A DNA stretch of 64,000 nt from Devosia equisanguinis. GTDB taxonomy: Bacteria; Pseudomonadota; Alphaproteobacteria; Rhizobiales; Devosiaceae. The position numbers and the translations under genes are program-made. The notes beneath the pieces are model-generated. The model did not search any database. It was not told the origin of the DNA and worked only from the letters and a program-made list of their open reading frames with translations. Of this stretch, positions 45,388-53,141 are shown piece after piece. The stretch is from contig NZ_UZWD01000038.1 of NCBI RefSeq assembly GCF_900631955.1, positions 1 to 64,000 of the forward strand, in the 5' to 3' direction. Each line of letters starts with the position of its first letter. The first letter of the stretch is position 1.

Positions 45388-45472
45388 GCGGTCGTGGCGG
45401 AATTGGTAGACGCGCAGCGTTGAGGTCGCTGTGCCGCGAGGCGTGGAAGTTCGAGTCTTCTCGACCGCACCA
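45388..45472 (+). tRNA. tRNA-Leu (GAG anticodon)
   Basis: An 85-base tRNA with encoded CCA. The acceptor arms GCGGTCG and CGACCGC pair perfectly; the D arm reads GGCGGAATTGGTAGACGC; the anticodon stem CAGCG/CGCTG encloses the loop TTGAGGT with anticodon GAG at 45422-45424. A long variable arm follows, as required for leucine, and the T arm contains GTTCGAGTC. It decodes CUC and CUU. Confidence 0.96.
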
Positions 45473-45496
45473 GTCACTTAGTGAGTGACAAACAAG

Positions 45497-45526
45497 AAGC
45501 TGCCGCAAGGCGGCTTTTTTGTTTTT
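45497..45526 (+). terminator. Intrinsic terminator after tRNA-Leu
   Basis: AAGCTGCC and GGCGGCTT pair (one G-T pair) around GCAA, followed by a long T-run. It lies 25 bases after the tRNA. Confidence 0.85.
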
Positions 45527-45583
45527 GGGGGTCTACCCGGCGTGGCCGGGCAGACGAGGGCAGGCGCGTTGCGCCCTGATCGC

Positions 45584-46420
45584 TCAGAGAGTCTTGGCGA
45601 ACCAGTCGACGGTCACCTGCATCAGCTTGTCGAAGGCGGTCATGTCGCCCGAGAAAATATTGTAGGTGTGGTCGGCGCCGTCGATGATCTCGACCTGCTT
45701 GTTGTCGCTACCGGCGGCGGCCACGATCGCGTCCGCAATGGCTGGGTCGACGACAGTATCGGCGGAACCATTGATGGCCAGGAGCGCGCCCTTGTAGTTG
45801 GCAAGCTCATCGGCCAACTTGAGGGCCCGCACTTCCTCGAACCAGTTCAGCGACAGGTTCAGCGGCTCGCGCCAGTCGAACTTCATGACGGTAAAGCCAT
45901 TGGCCTTGGCGTCGTCGTATTGGTCGGCGAGGTAGAAGGACATGTCGAGCACGCCGGCCCAGGTGACGAGGCTTTTCACGTCTGGCGTGCGCGCAGCGGT
46001 GAGCATGGCGATCATGCCGCCCTGGCTCCAGCCCAATAGGCCCAGGCGCGCGTCGTCGATCTGCTCGAGCCCGCGCATATAGGCGATGACGTCGAGGCCG
46101 TCCTGCATGCCGCTCGAGGGAGTGTACTGGACATAGTCGACAGTGCTGTCGCCGCTGCCGGCGAAATCAAAGCGGGCGCTGGCAATGCCGGCTTCGGCCA
46201 GTTTCGGGGCCAGCAGGTCGTAGCCATTGCCAGCCTCATGGCGATTTGAGCCGGTGCCGTGGAACATGACCACGAAGGGGAAGGGGCCATCGCCCTCTGG
46301 CAGGGTGATGGTGGCCGGAATGTTCCGTCCCGTGCCGTTGATGACCACATCTTCATCGGCGGCCATGGCCGGGCCGAAACTTGCAAGGGCCAAGAGGGCT
46401 CCCGCGAAAAGCATGCGCAT
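45584..46420 (-). CDS. Exported alpha/beta-hydrolase
   Basis: A 278-residue secreted or periplasmic hydrolase. The signal peptide MRMLFAGALLALASFGPAMA is cleaved before ADE. The alpha/beta fold shows the oxyanion region VVMFHGTGSNRHEAG, the nucleophile elbow GWSQGG near residue 151, an acid in INGSADTVVD and the catalytic His in GADHTYN. It is complete, with the dienelactone hydrolase/esterase-like layout; the substrate (ester, lactone or acyl peptide) cannot be told. It stands alone, transcribed toward the tRNA terminator; upstream on the same strand is the WecG-type gene, 96 bases away. Confidence 0.88.
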   Translation of the reverse strand: MRMLFAGALLALASFGPAMAADEDVVINGTGRNIPATITLPEGDGPFPFVVMFHGTGSNRHEAGNGYDLLAPKLAEAGIASARFDFAGSGDSTVDYVQYTPSSGMQDGLDVIAYMRGLEQIDDARLGLLGWSQGGMIAMLTAARTPDVKSLVTWAGVLDMSFYLADQYDDAKANGFTVMKFDWREPLNLSLNWFEEVRALKLADELANYKGALLAINGSADTVVDPAIADAIVAAAGSDNKQVEIIDGADHTYNIFSGDMTAFDKLMQVTVDWFAKTL

Positions 46421-46516
46421 GATTTATCTCCTGATCGAGCCGGACGGTGGGGGCCGTCGGGCGCGGGATCAGCAGATCACAGTTGCGTTTTCTCGCACAA
46501 GGGGGCCGAGCGGTCG

Positions 46517-47287
46517 TCAATGCGAGCGGGTGAGAATCAGCAAGGCCGCATAGGGATTGGTGGTGAAATAGCGCCAGAACAGGCGGCGCGGCTCCTGACC
46601 GATGCGCCACAGCCATTCGAGGCCGAGCTTTTGTAGCAGAGCCGGCGCACGGCGGGTCTTGCCGGCAATGTGGTCGAACAGCCCGCCGGAGGTCTTGATC
46701 AGACCGACATTGCTGAGTTTGTGGCTATGTTCGGCGATGAAAAACTGTTCGCGCGGCACGCCCATGGCCAGCCAGAAGATATCGGGGGCGAGGGCGTTGA
46801 TTTCGGCCAGTTTGGCGTCGAGCTCGGCACCCTGAAGATAGCCATGCGAGCGACCAACCACTTTGAGTGCAGGATAGTCACGGGCGATGATTTCGGCGGC
46901 CTTGCGATTTTCCGCCTCGGTGGCGCCGAAAAGATAGAATGTCGAACCATTTTGCTCGGCAAGGCGCGCCACATAGTGGAAGAGGTCAGTGGTGGCGACA
47001 CGCTGGGGCAGGGGCAGGCTGCAGAGGAAGCGCGAGCCAACCACCAGCGGCTGCCCATCGGCGAGCACCTGATCGGCTTCGGCGAAGAGGGCGGCGACCT
47101 GTTTGTCGCTGGCGACGCGGGCCAGCACCTCGCCATTGGCCGAGGTGAAATAGAGGGGGCGATTGCCGCGCTGGTGCCTGCGGGCGGCATCGAGCATGAC
47201 GGCGGCGGCATCATCCATGGTCAGCACGCTCAGCGTCATGCCGCCAACCGTGGTCGTGGGAACCTGTCTGAAATCCGCATAGGCCAT
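46517..47287 (-). CDS. WecG/TagA/CpsF-family glycosyltransferase
   Basis: A 256-residue family 26 glycosyltransferase, which adds a sugar (N-acetylmannosaminuronate, N-acetylmannosamine or glucose-like) to a lipid-linked acceptor in cell-surface polysaccharide synthesis. Family marks are RPLYFTSANGEVLARVASD, the catalytic-Asp region VLADGQPLVVGSR, FYLFGATEAENRKAAEII, IFWLAMGVPREQFFI and TSGGLFDHIAGKTRRAP. The ATG giving MAYADFRQ follows AGGTGG; longer upstream reading passes through a repeat half. No other polysaccharide genes are adjacent, though glycosyltransferases recur at 61-63 kb. Confidence 0.92.
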   Translation of the reverse strand: MAYADFRQVPTTTVGGMTLSVLTMDDAAAVMLDAARRHQRGNRPLYFTSANGEVLARVASDKQVAALFAEADQVLADGQPLVVGSRFLCSLPLPQRVATTDLFHYVARLAEQNGSTFYLFGATEAENRKAAEIIARDYPALKVVGRSHGYLQGAELDAKLAEINALAPDIFWLAMGVPREQFFIAEHSHKLSNVGLIKTSGGLFDHIAGKTRRAPALLQKLGLEWLWRIGQEPRRLFWRYFTTNPYAALLILTRSH

Positions 47288-47353
47288 GGGCGCCACCTGG
47301 TTCTTCGCCCGCTCGATCTGGAGCGTTTCACGTTCTGGTCGATGCTGACCTGT

Positions 47354-47392
47354 CGCCCCTTCCCCTTGAGGGGAGGGAGGCGAAGAGGCGAT
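47354..47392. repeat. Half copy of family B repeat
   Basis: CGCCCCTTCCCCTTGAGGGG and the following AGGGAGGCGAAG form one C/G hairpin of the kind seen in the paired repeats, without a partner half. It lies just upstream of the WecG-type gene. Confidence 0.5.
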
Positions 47393-47488
47393 AGTCCACC
47401 TCGGTTTGAAATGATCTAGGCGCTGATGGCGCAAGCGTCGAGGTTTGGCTTGGCTTGCGGTTAATGAGTAAATAGCCGGGGGCGCCGT

Positions 47489-47827
47489 TCAGGGGGCCGG
47501 CGAGCGGAAGCGACAGGCGTCTTCGAGGCGCAGCGCCAGTTCCTCATCGTCGATCTGGTCGAGATGGATCAGCACGATGGGCTCGCCGATATAGGCATCG
47601 GTTTCGAAATAAATGGCCGGTGACACGTCCATCAGCAGGATTTTCTGCTGCACGGGGCAGTGCAGGGCAGCCGTGTCGGCGTCGATGAGATGGATGAAGT
47701 GGGCATCGCCGGTGGCGAGGGTGGGCGCCTGCCGCTCATCGCGCAGACTTACGCAATCCAGGTGACGCTCCTCTGCGAGGCGTTGCAGGCGCGCAATGGC
47801 GTGTTGAAGCTGATCGCTCTCAGACAT
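47489..47827 (-). CDS. Small protein, possibly MmcQ/YjbR-like
   Basis: A 112-residue cytosolic protein. The N-terminal helix (ESDQLQHAIARLQRLAEERH) is followed by a beta-rich middle with HCPVQQKILLMDVSPAIYFE and ends ALRLEDACRFRSPAP. The pattern of a Cys-Pro segment, an aromatic strand YIGEPIVLIHLDQI and a final D-E-E-L-A-x-x-L-E-D-A-x-R-F helix resembles the MmcQ/YjbR cyclophilin-like family, but I hold this only as likely. CGGAGACGGCC precedes the ATG giving MSESDQLQ. It diverges from mgtE, 126 bases between starts. Function unknown. Confidence 0.6.
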   Translation of the reverse strand: MSESDQLQHAIARLQRLAEERHLDCVSLRDERQAPTLATGDAHFIHLIDADTAALHCPVQQKILLMDVSPAIYFETDAYIGEPIVLIHLDQIDDEELALRLEDACRFRSPAP

Positions 47828-47953
47828 GGCCGTCTCCGTGATCCCGTTCAAATGCATCATCGATTTGCATGCGACCGTACTGGCGCATCGTCAATGGTTT
47901 GGATAGAGCTTGTTCCGCCCCTGAAACACCCAGGATACGAAAAGGGCTCCCTG

Positions 47954-49369
47954 ATGAGCGAAGAATCCGACCTGGACCTCGGCCACGATGCCGGGATGGA
48001 GACCAATGTGTTTCGTGATCCGGAGGGCCGCATCAGCGCCCTCTGGCTCGAGCGCCTGCGCGCTTTTCTCGAGGCCAACCGTGTCGATGACGTGGTTTCC
48101 GTGGTGGAGCCGCTGCATACCGCCGATATCGGCGACGTGCTGGAGCAGCTCGATCCGGAGGAGCGGCTCCGCTTCGTGCGGCTGCTGGGGGATCGATTCG
48201 ACTTTTCGGCCCTGACAGAGGTCGACGAGAGCATCCGCCTCGAAATCATGGATGCCCTGCCCAATGCCGCCATCGCTCGCGGCGTGGCGGAGATGGACAA
48301 TGACGACGCGGTGTATCTGCTCGAGGATCTCGAGCAGCAGGATCGCGACGAAATTCTGTCGGCGCTGCCGACCTTCGAGCGACTGTCGCTGAAGCGCAGC
48401 CTCGATTTTCCCGAAGACTCCGCCGGCAGGCGGATGCAGACCGATTTCATCGCCATTCCGCCGTTCTGGACGGTTGGGCAGACCATCGACTATCTGCGCC
48501 AGGAAGCGGATCTGCCGGACGAGTTCTATCAGATCTATGTGGTGGATGCGGCCTACAAGGTGCAGGGCACCGTGCCGCTCGACCGCATCCTCAGGGTGCA
48601 GCGCAGCGCCAAGGTCGACGAGATCATGAATACCAGCCTCGTGCTGGTCGATGCCAATGAGGATCAGGAGGAAGCCGCCCGCACCTTCGAACGCTACGAC
48701 CTGGTGGAAGTGGGCGTGGTGGATGAAAGCGGGCGGCTGGTCGGTGTGCTGACCATCGACGACATCGTCGACGTGATCCAGGAAGAGGCGGACGAGGATA
48801 TCAAGCTGCTGGCCGGCGTGGGTGACGAGGACGTGTCCGACACGACACTCGACACCGTGCGCAGCCGCGTGCCCTGGCTGGTGATCAATCTGGTGGCGGC
48901 GGTGCTAGTCTCCTTCGTCATCGGCTTCTTCAACGGGACGATCGAGCAGATGGTGGCGCTAGCGGTGCTGATGCCCATTGTCGCCTCCATGGGCGGCAAT
49001 GCCGGGGCGCAAACCATGACGGTGACGGTGCGCGCCCTTGCCATGCGGGAGCTGGATGGCGGGCGTCTCAAACGCCTCATTCGCCGCGAAATGGTGGTGG
49101 GCATGGTCAATGGCGTGATTTTCGCCATTCTGATCGGCATCGTGACGGCGCTGCGCTATGGTAATGTCGGGCTCGGCGTGGTCATCGGCATGGCCATGGT
49201 GATCAACATGATCGTGGCTGGCACCTTCGGAATTCTCATTCCGATCACGCTCGACCGTTTGAAAGCCGATCCGGCTATCGCCTCGGCCGTGTTTGTCACC
49301 ACCATTACCGACATCGTTGGATTCTTTGCCTTTTTGGGCATTGCCGGACTTTGGTTCGGGTTGTTCTGA
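47954..49369 (+). CDS. mgtE: Magnesium transporter MgtE
   Basis: A Mg2+ channel of 471 residues. The N-terminal cytosolic MgtE domain (about 20-135; DVVSVVEPLHTADIGDVLEQ, ILSALPTFERLSLKRSLD) is followed by two CBS domains (about 145-265; QIYVVDAAYKVQGTVPLDRI and VVDESGRLVGVLTIDDIVDV) that sense Mg2+, a plug helix, and five transmembrane helices with the pore signature SMGGNAGAQTMTVTVRALA. The ATG giving MSEESDLD is chosen from an open frame that extends far upstream into the divergent gene's region. No Mg2+ riboswitch is recognisable upstream. Confidence 0.95.
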   Translation: MSEESDLDLGHDAGMETNVFRDPEGRISALWLERLRAFLEANRVDDVVSVVEPLHTADIGDVLEQLDPEERLRFVRLLGDRFDFSALTEVDESIRLEIMDALPNAAIARGVAEMDNDDAVYLLEDLEQQDRDEILSALPTFERLSLKRSLDFPEDSAGRRMQTDFIAIPPFWTVGQTIDYLRQEADLPDEFYQIYVVDAAYKVQGTVPLDRILRVQRSAKVDEIMNTSLVLVDANEDQEEAARTFERYDLVEVGVVDESGRLVGVLTIDDIVDVIQEEADEDIKLLAGVGDEDVSDTTLDTVRSRVPWLVINLVAAVLVSFVIGFFNGTIEQMVALAVLMPIVASMGGNAGAQTMTVTVRALAMRELDGGRLKRLIRREMVVGMVNGVIFAILIGIVTALRYGNVGLGVVIGMAMVINMIVAGTFGILIPITLDRLKADPAIASAVFVTTITDIVGFFAFLGIAGLWFGLF

Positions 49370-49510
49370 CCACAGGTTTTCCACAATTTGACCGCGCGAA
49401 GTGTTGCATTTCGGTCGCTTGCTTCCCATTTGCCCGCCAGTTAACGATTCACTTACCGGTGCCTCGACTCTGGCGCGGCACTGGCATGAACGGCTGACAA
49501 GGAGCGAGCT

Positions 49511-49612
49511 ATGCGCAGTCAACCGAAGACCAATTTCTGGCGCGCCGCGTCATGGACATTGGTTTGCCTCGTTTCGATGGGGCTGGTTTTCTCCGTCGTT
49601 GCCGGGGTCTAG
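49511..49612 (+). CDS. 33-residue single-helix membrane peptide
   Basis: A very short gene: MRSQPKTNFWRAASWTLVCL with a further 13 hydrophobic residues ending VFSVVAGV. The first 12 residues are basic and polar and the rest (about 13-33) form one membrane helix, predicted N-in. AAGGAG lies six bases before the ATG, an excellent ribosome site, and the stop is followed 30 bases later by a perfect 11-base-pair terminator, so it looks like a free-standing transcription unit. I do not recognise the family. Membrane peptides of this size often adjust the activity of transporters or kinases; mgtE is the upstream neighbour, but no link is shown. Confidence 0.7.
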   Translation: MRSQPKTNFWRAASWTLVCLVSMGLVFSVVAGV

Positions 49613-49642
49613 ACCCCCGCACTTATCGACGTTCGATTTGGA

Positions 49643-49682
49643 GAGGGGCGCCCTGGCCACTGGGCGCCCCTCGCCATTTTTC
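49643..49682 (+). terminator. Intrinsic terminator after the membrane peptide gene
   Basis: GAGGGGCGCCC and GGGCGCCCCTC are perfect 11-base arms around an eight-base loop, followed three bases later by a T-run. Confidence 0.88.
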
Positions 49683-49798
49683 CGGTCTCGCCAGGATGTG
49701 CTGATGCGCCATCTGGAAAAGGCGTTGCAGGGGTTCTATTTTTGGGAACCCGGGCATCCACTGGTGAGTGCGCCTGACTGGCGATGTGAGGACAGTCG

Positions 49799-50476
49799 AT
49801 GAAAATATTGATTGGTAATCGGAATTATTCGTCCTGGTCACTGCGGCCATGGCTGGTGCTGCGGCATTTCGAGATCCCGTTCGAGGACGAGGTGCTGATG
49901 CTATCGGGCTCGGGTTGGCGCGAGGCGTTGCAGCGGCGTTCGCCGACCGGCAAGGTACCGGTGCTCATCGATGGCGAGCTGGCAGTGGCCGAAACCATCG
50001 CCATTATCGAATATCTGGCCGAGAAATTTCCCGACAGGGCGATCTGGCCGCGAGACCAAGGTGACCGGGCCCTGGCACGGTCGGCGGCGGCGGAGATGCA
50101 TGCGGGGTTTTCGACCCTGCGGTCGCGAGCGCCGATGAATCTGCGCGCCAGCCATCCGGGTAAGGTCGATCTCGACGCCGTGGCCGGCGATCTGCATCGG
50201 GTGGAGACGCTCTGGGGAAGCCTGCTGGAAAAGTCCGGCGGGCCCTATCTGTTTGGCGCCTTCAGCGCGGCGGACGCCATGTTTGCACCGGTGGCGACGC
50301 GGCTGCGGACATATGAGCTGCCGGTATCAGACCGCGTGGCGGGGTATGTCGAGGCGATCTATGCCCTGCCGGCCTTTCAGGACTGGCTGGCCAAGGCGCT
50401 GCAGGAGCCATGGGTGGTGGACGACGACGAAATCGATGTGATTCAGGGGCGCGTGGCGCCGGGGACTTTGGCATGA
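49799..50476 (+). CDS. Glutathione S-transferase family protein
   Basis: A 225-residue cytosolic GST. The thioredoxin-like N-domain reads MKILIGNRNYSSWSLRPWLV, with the candidate catalytic Ser in the YSSWS turn, then the cis-Pro region GKVPVLID and the glutathione contact AETIAIIEYLAE. The helical C-domain follows from about residue 90 and contains FGAFSAADAMFAPV, the usual N-capping box. The physiological substrate is unknown; GSTs of this branch act in stress or aromatic catabolism. Its stop overlaps the DUF1489 gene start as ATGA, implying coupling. Confidence 0.88.
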   Translation: MKILIGNRNYSSWSLRPWLVLRHFEIPFEDEVLMLSGSGWREALQRRSPTGKVPVLIDGELAVAETIAIIEYLAEKFPDRAIWPRDQGDRALARSAAAEMHAGFSTLRSRAPMNLRASHPGKVDLDAVAGDLHRVETLWGSLLEKSGGPYLFGAFSAADAMFAPVATRLRTYELPVSDRVAGYVEAIYALPAFQDWLAKALQEPWVVDDDEIDVIQGRVAPGTLA

Positions 50477-50898
50477 TCCATATGGTCAAGCTCTGCGTGG
50501 GCGTTTCGAGCTATGAGGAGCTGGAAAGCTACCGCAATGAGCGGGCGCATTGGTGGGGCGCCGATTACGGCGAAGACGTGCATGTGCATCGCACCCGCAT
50601 GATGCCCAAGCGCGCCGGGGAGATGGAGGGACAGTCCTCGATCTACTGGGTGATCGCGGGGTCAATCGTCTGCCGCCAGCCGATCCTGCGCCTGGCCAAA
50701 TATACCGATGCCGAAGGCAAGGACTATTGCGACATCATCATGGCGCCGGAGCTCATCAAGACCGTGCCCTATCCCAAGCGCCCCTTCCAAGGCTGGCGCT
50801 ATCTCGAGCCGAAGGACGCGCCGCCCGATATTGCCGCCAATGACAGCGACAATTCGATGGAGATCGCCGCGGACCTGGCTCGACTCGGGCTGCTCTAG
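50473..50898 (+). CDS. DUF1489 family protein
   Basis: A 141-residue cytosolic protein. MIHMVKLCVGVSSYEELESY, HVHRTRMMPKRAGEM, SIYWVIAGSIVCRQPIL and KTVPYPKRPFQGWRYLEPKD match DUF1489, a strongly conserved alphaproteobacterial family without a known role. The ATG overlapping the GST stop is the clear start; an upstream GTG in the same frame is not needed. In many relatives this gene lies close to division or wall genes; here mipZ follows 98 bases later on the same strand. Confidence 0.9.
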   Translation: MIHMVKLCVGVSSYEELESYRNERAHWWGADYGEDVHVHRTRMMPKRAGEMEGQSSIYWVIAGSIVCRQPILRLAKYTDAEGKDYCDIIMAPELIKTVPYPKRPFQGWRYLEPKDAPPDIAANDSDNSMEIAADLARLGLL

Positions 50899-50996
50899 CC
50901 TCGCGCCACGCTTGGTTTAACTTTTGTTCATCATAACCCCTCTTGTGCCGCGGGGGGGATGCCCTAAGACTGCGCGCGGATGATTTGAGGAACTCA

Positions 50997-51860
50997 GTGG
51001 TGCGGCAAAGCGCGCATGTCATCGTCGTCGGCAATGAGAAGGGTGGGTCGGGCAAGTCGACCACCGCTTTTCACCTGGCTATCTACCTGCTCTATCAAGG
51101 GCATAGGGTGGCCAGCATCGACGTGGACAGCCGGCAGCAGACCTTTACCCACTATGTGCGCAACCGGCGCGACTGGTCGCGAGCCAAGGGGCTGGGCGTG
51201 CCGCACACCACCCATTTTCAACTACCGCTGGCGCGCGGCGATTCCGTACGCGAGAATCACAGGGTGGAGTTCGACCTGTTTCGGCAGGCGATCAGCGAGG
51301 TGGAGGGCAGCGCCGATTTCATCGTGGTGGATACGCCGGGGTTCGACACCAATCTGACGCGGCTGGCCCATTCGCTGGCCGATACGCTGGTGACCCCGGT
51401 CAATGACAGCCTGATCGATCTCAGCGTCATGGCGCAGGTCGACCCGGTTACCGGCGAGCCCAGGCAGTTGAGCCATTATGCCCGGCTGGTGCAGCGGGCA
51501 CGATCGGAGCGGCTGGCGATCGATGGCAAGACCATCGACTGGGTGCTGGTGCGTAACCGCATCTCCATGCTGTCTTCGCGCAATATGCGGCAGGTGCAGA
51601 CCATGCTCGACCGGATCGCCATGCGGCTGGGGTGCCGGGTTGCCGACGGCATTGCCGAGCGGGTGATCTTCCGTTCGTTGTTCGCGTCGGGAATGACGGT
51701 GTTCGATCCGCTGGATGACGAGCTGTTGGGCGGCGTGCCATCGGCTTCGCATCTTGGCGCGCGGCAGGAATATCGGACGCTTGTGGCGGCGCTTAACCTG
51801 CCGGCCGGGGGCCATACCGAGGCGCGGCGCACGCTAGAGGCCGAGGCGGCGAGCCGGTAA
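50997..51860 (+). CDS. mipZ: Division-plane positioning ATPase MipZ
   Basis: A ParA/MinD-type ATPase of 287 residues that forms a gradient from the chromosome poles and keeps FtsZ rings off them. The P-loop region AHVIVVGNEKGGSGKSTTAF is at residues 6-25, followed by ASIDVDSRQQTFTHYVRNR, which is typical of MipZ, and the switch Asp in VVDTPGFDTNL. The start is GTG (two in tandem at 50997 and 51000) after a GAGGAA site; no ATG is available. No parB or parA partner is nearby, as expected since mipZ is usually unlinked. It converges on the HxlR gene. Confidence 0.9.
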   Translation: MVRQSAHVIVVGNEKGGSGKSTTAFHLAIYLLYQGHRVASIDVDSRQQTFTHYVRNRRDWSRAKGLGVPHTTHFQLPLARGDSVRENHRVEFDLFRQAISEVEGSADFIVVDTPGFDTNLTRLAHSLADTLVTPVNDSLIDLSVMAQVDPVTGEPRQLSHYARLVQRARSERLAIDGKTIDWVLVRNRISMLSSRNMRQVQTMLDRIAMRLGCRVADGIAERVIFRSLFASGMTVFDPLDDELLGGVPSASHLGARQEYRTLVAALNLPAGGHTEARRTLEAEAASR

Positions 51861-51926
51861 GGCAATTGCTGTACGAGCGGGCAGTGGCCCTCGTTTCAGG
51901 CCCGAGGGTGGTGCAGTGATTGTGGC

Positions 51927-52343
51927 CTAACCCCGGGCGTATGCGATCTTGCGGGTTTCCTGGGCGGCAATGGCGTTTTCGCGGGCGTCGTAGATGGTGC
52001 GGGCATCGATGATCGCCGTATGATTTTCGGCCGACCAGTCCCACAAGGCGCTGATCGGCTGCTGCAGGGTCTTGCCCAGTTCCGTGAGGCTATATTCGAC
52101 GCGCGGCGGGACTTCCGGATAGATCACCCGGTTGACCAGCCCGTCGCGCTCGAGATTGCGCAGGGTGAGGGTCAGCATGCGTTGCGACACGCCGTTGATC
52201 ATGCGCTTGAGCTCGTTAAACCGCAGCGTGCCGTTGCGCCCGAGCATGCCGACGACCATGACGCTCCACTTGTCACCGATGCGATTGAGCACATCGGACA
52301 TGGCCGAGCAATTGGCATGTTGCGAGGTGTCTGTCAGTGACAT
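51927..52343 (-). CDS. HxlR-family transcriptional regulator
   Basis: A 138-residue winged-helix regulator. NRIGDKWSVMVVGMLGRNGT, RFNELKRMINGVSQRMLTLT and LRNLERDGLVNRVIYPEVPP followed by VEYSLTELGKTL are exact HxlR patterns. A Cys just before the first helix (HANCSAMSDVL, residue 12) is in the position where several HxlR proteins sense electrophiles or oxidants. An imperfect palindrome overlaps its promoter, implying autoregulation. It lies downstream of a PfpI-like gene on the same strand; PfpI/DJ-1 proteins often detoxify aldehydes, a fit with electrophile sensing. Confidence 0.9.
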   Translation of the reverse strand: MSLTDTSQHANCSAMSDVLNRIGDKWSVMVVGMLGRNGTLRFNELKRMINGVSQRMLTLTLRNLERDGLVNRVIYPEVPPRVEYSLTELGKTLQQPISALWDWSAENHTAIIDARTIYDARENAIAAQETRKIAYARG

Positions 52344-52374
52344 GGCTGTGTCTCCTTGGTCTGAAACTCAGGCA

Positions 52375-52404
52375 CAAATATAGACACAGTTACTAGTTGT
52401 GACT
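52375..52404 (-). promoter_or_regulatory. Promoter and operator of the HxlR gene
   Basis: On the minus strand TATATT (52380-52375) is a good -10 box. Immediately upstream AGTCACAACTA-G-TAACTGTGTCT (52404-52382) is an imperfect 23-base dyad, matching at eight of eleven positions per arm, which would cover the -35 region. It is suited to a dimeric HxlR protein. Confidence 0.45.
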
Positions 52405-52413
52405 AGGGGTGGA

Positions 52414-52983
52414 TTAAGCCGCGGTGTGCTCGGCAGCGTAGAGGCCGAGATAGAAGTCGAGATCGCCATTGCGCAGGCCGAGGGATTCGAACACGGCGCC
52501 CATGAAACTGACGGGTGCGGTGCCCGGTGCGGTGACGATGCGACCGTCGAGCACGGCCTTGGGACTGCCGGTGAAATGCGCGCCGCCGGCATAGCCGGTA
52601 TCCGGAAGGCTTTCGGGGCCATTGGCGGTGTGGCTGACCGTATCGAGCAGGCCGGAGCGTGCAAGCGCCATGACGCCATCGCAGATGCCGGCCACGGTCT
52701 TGCCGGCGGCATGGGTGGCGCGCAGCACCTCAGCAATATCGGGCGCAGCGGGCGTCGACCAGATGCTGCCGCCATTGACGATCACGGCGTCGATCCTGTC
52801 CGGATCAATATCGGCAACGGCCATATGCGGAGTAACCTGCATTCCGCCGGCCGAGGTGACCATTTCGCCGTCGATGGTGGCGAAGCGGGTCTCTATCTTG
52901 TAGTAGTCGCGGGCACCGGCGTTGAGCAGGGCGGTCTCCCAATCGGCATAGCCCGGGGTGAGGATGGTAATGATCGTGGTCAT
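52414..52983 (-). CDS. DJ-1/PfpI-family protein
   Basis: A 189-residue class I glutamine-amidotransferase-like protein. The nucleophile elbow is VAGICDGVMALA with Cys near residue 100; the residue after it is Asp rather than the His usual in PfpI proteases. The N-terminus MTTIITILTPGYADWETALL and VNGGSIWSTP are typical of the DJ-1 fold. Members act as glyoxalases, deglycases, chaperones or hydrolases; this sequence does not decide. AAAGGAGGTCAGC gives an ideal ribosome site for the chosen ATG. It is followed after 70 bases by the HxlR gene on the same strand. Confidence 0.85.
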   Translation of the reverse strand: MTTIITILTPGYADWETALLNAGARDYYKIETRFATIDGEMVTSAGGMQVTPHMAVADIDPDRIDAVIVNGGSIWSTPAAPDIAEVLRATHAAGKTVAGICDGVMALARSGLLDTVSHTANGPESLPDTGYAGGAHFTGSPKAVLDGRIVTAPGTAPVSFMGAVFESLGLRNGDLDFYLGLYAAEHTAA

Positions 52984-53141
52984 GCTGACCTCCTTTGTTG
53001 CCGCCAAGGTGTCACCGCGCTGCGACAGGAGGTGTCAGCACCTTCACAGAGGCGTCAGTGCAGGCCTGCCTTTCTTGAGATCGCCCGATTGCGCTGGTAA
53101 GAGAGCGCCATTCCTCCACAATTTGCCGGAGTCTTTCCGCC

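Noticed and set aside
49401..49802. 133-codon open frame across the mgtE-GST gap
   Set aside because: It crosses the small peptide gene and a perfect terminator hairpin in another phase and has no ribosome site or conserved sequence.
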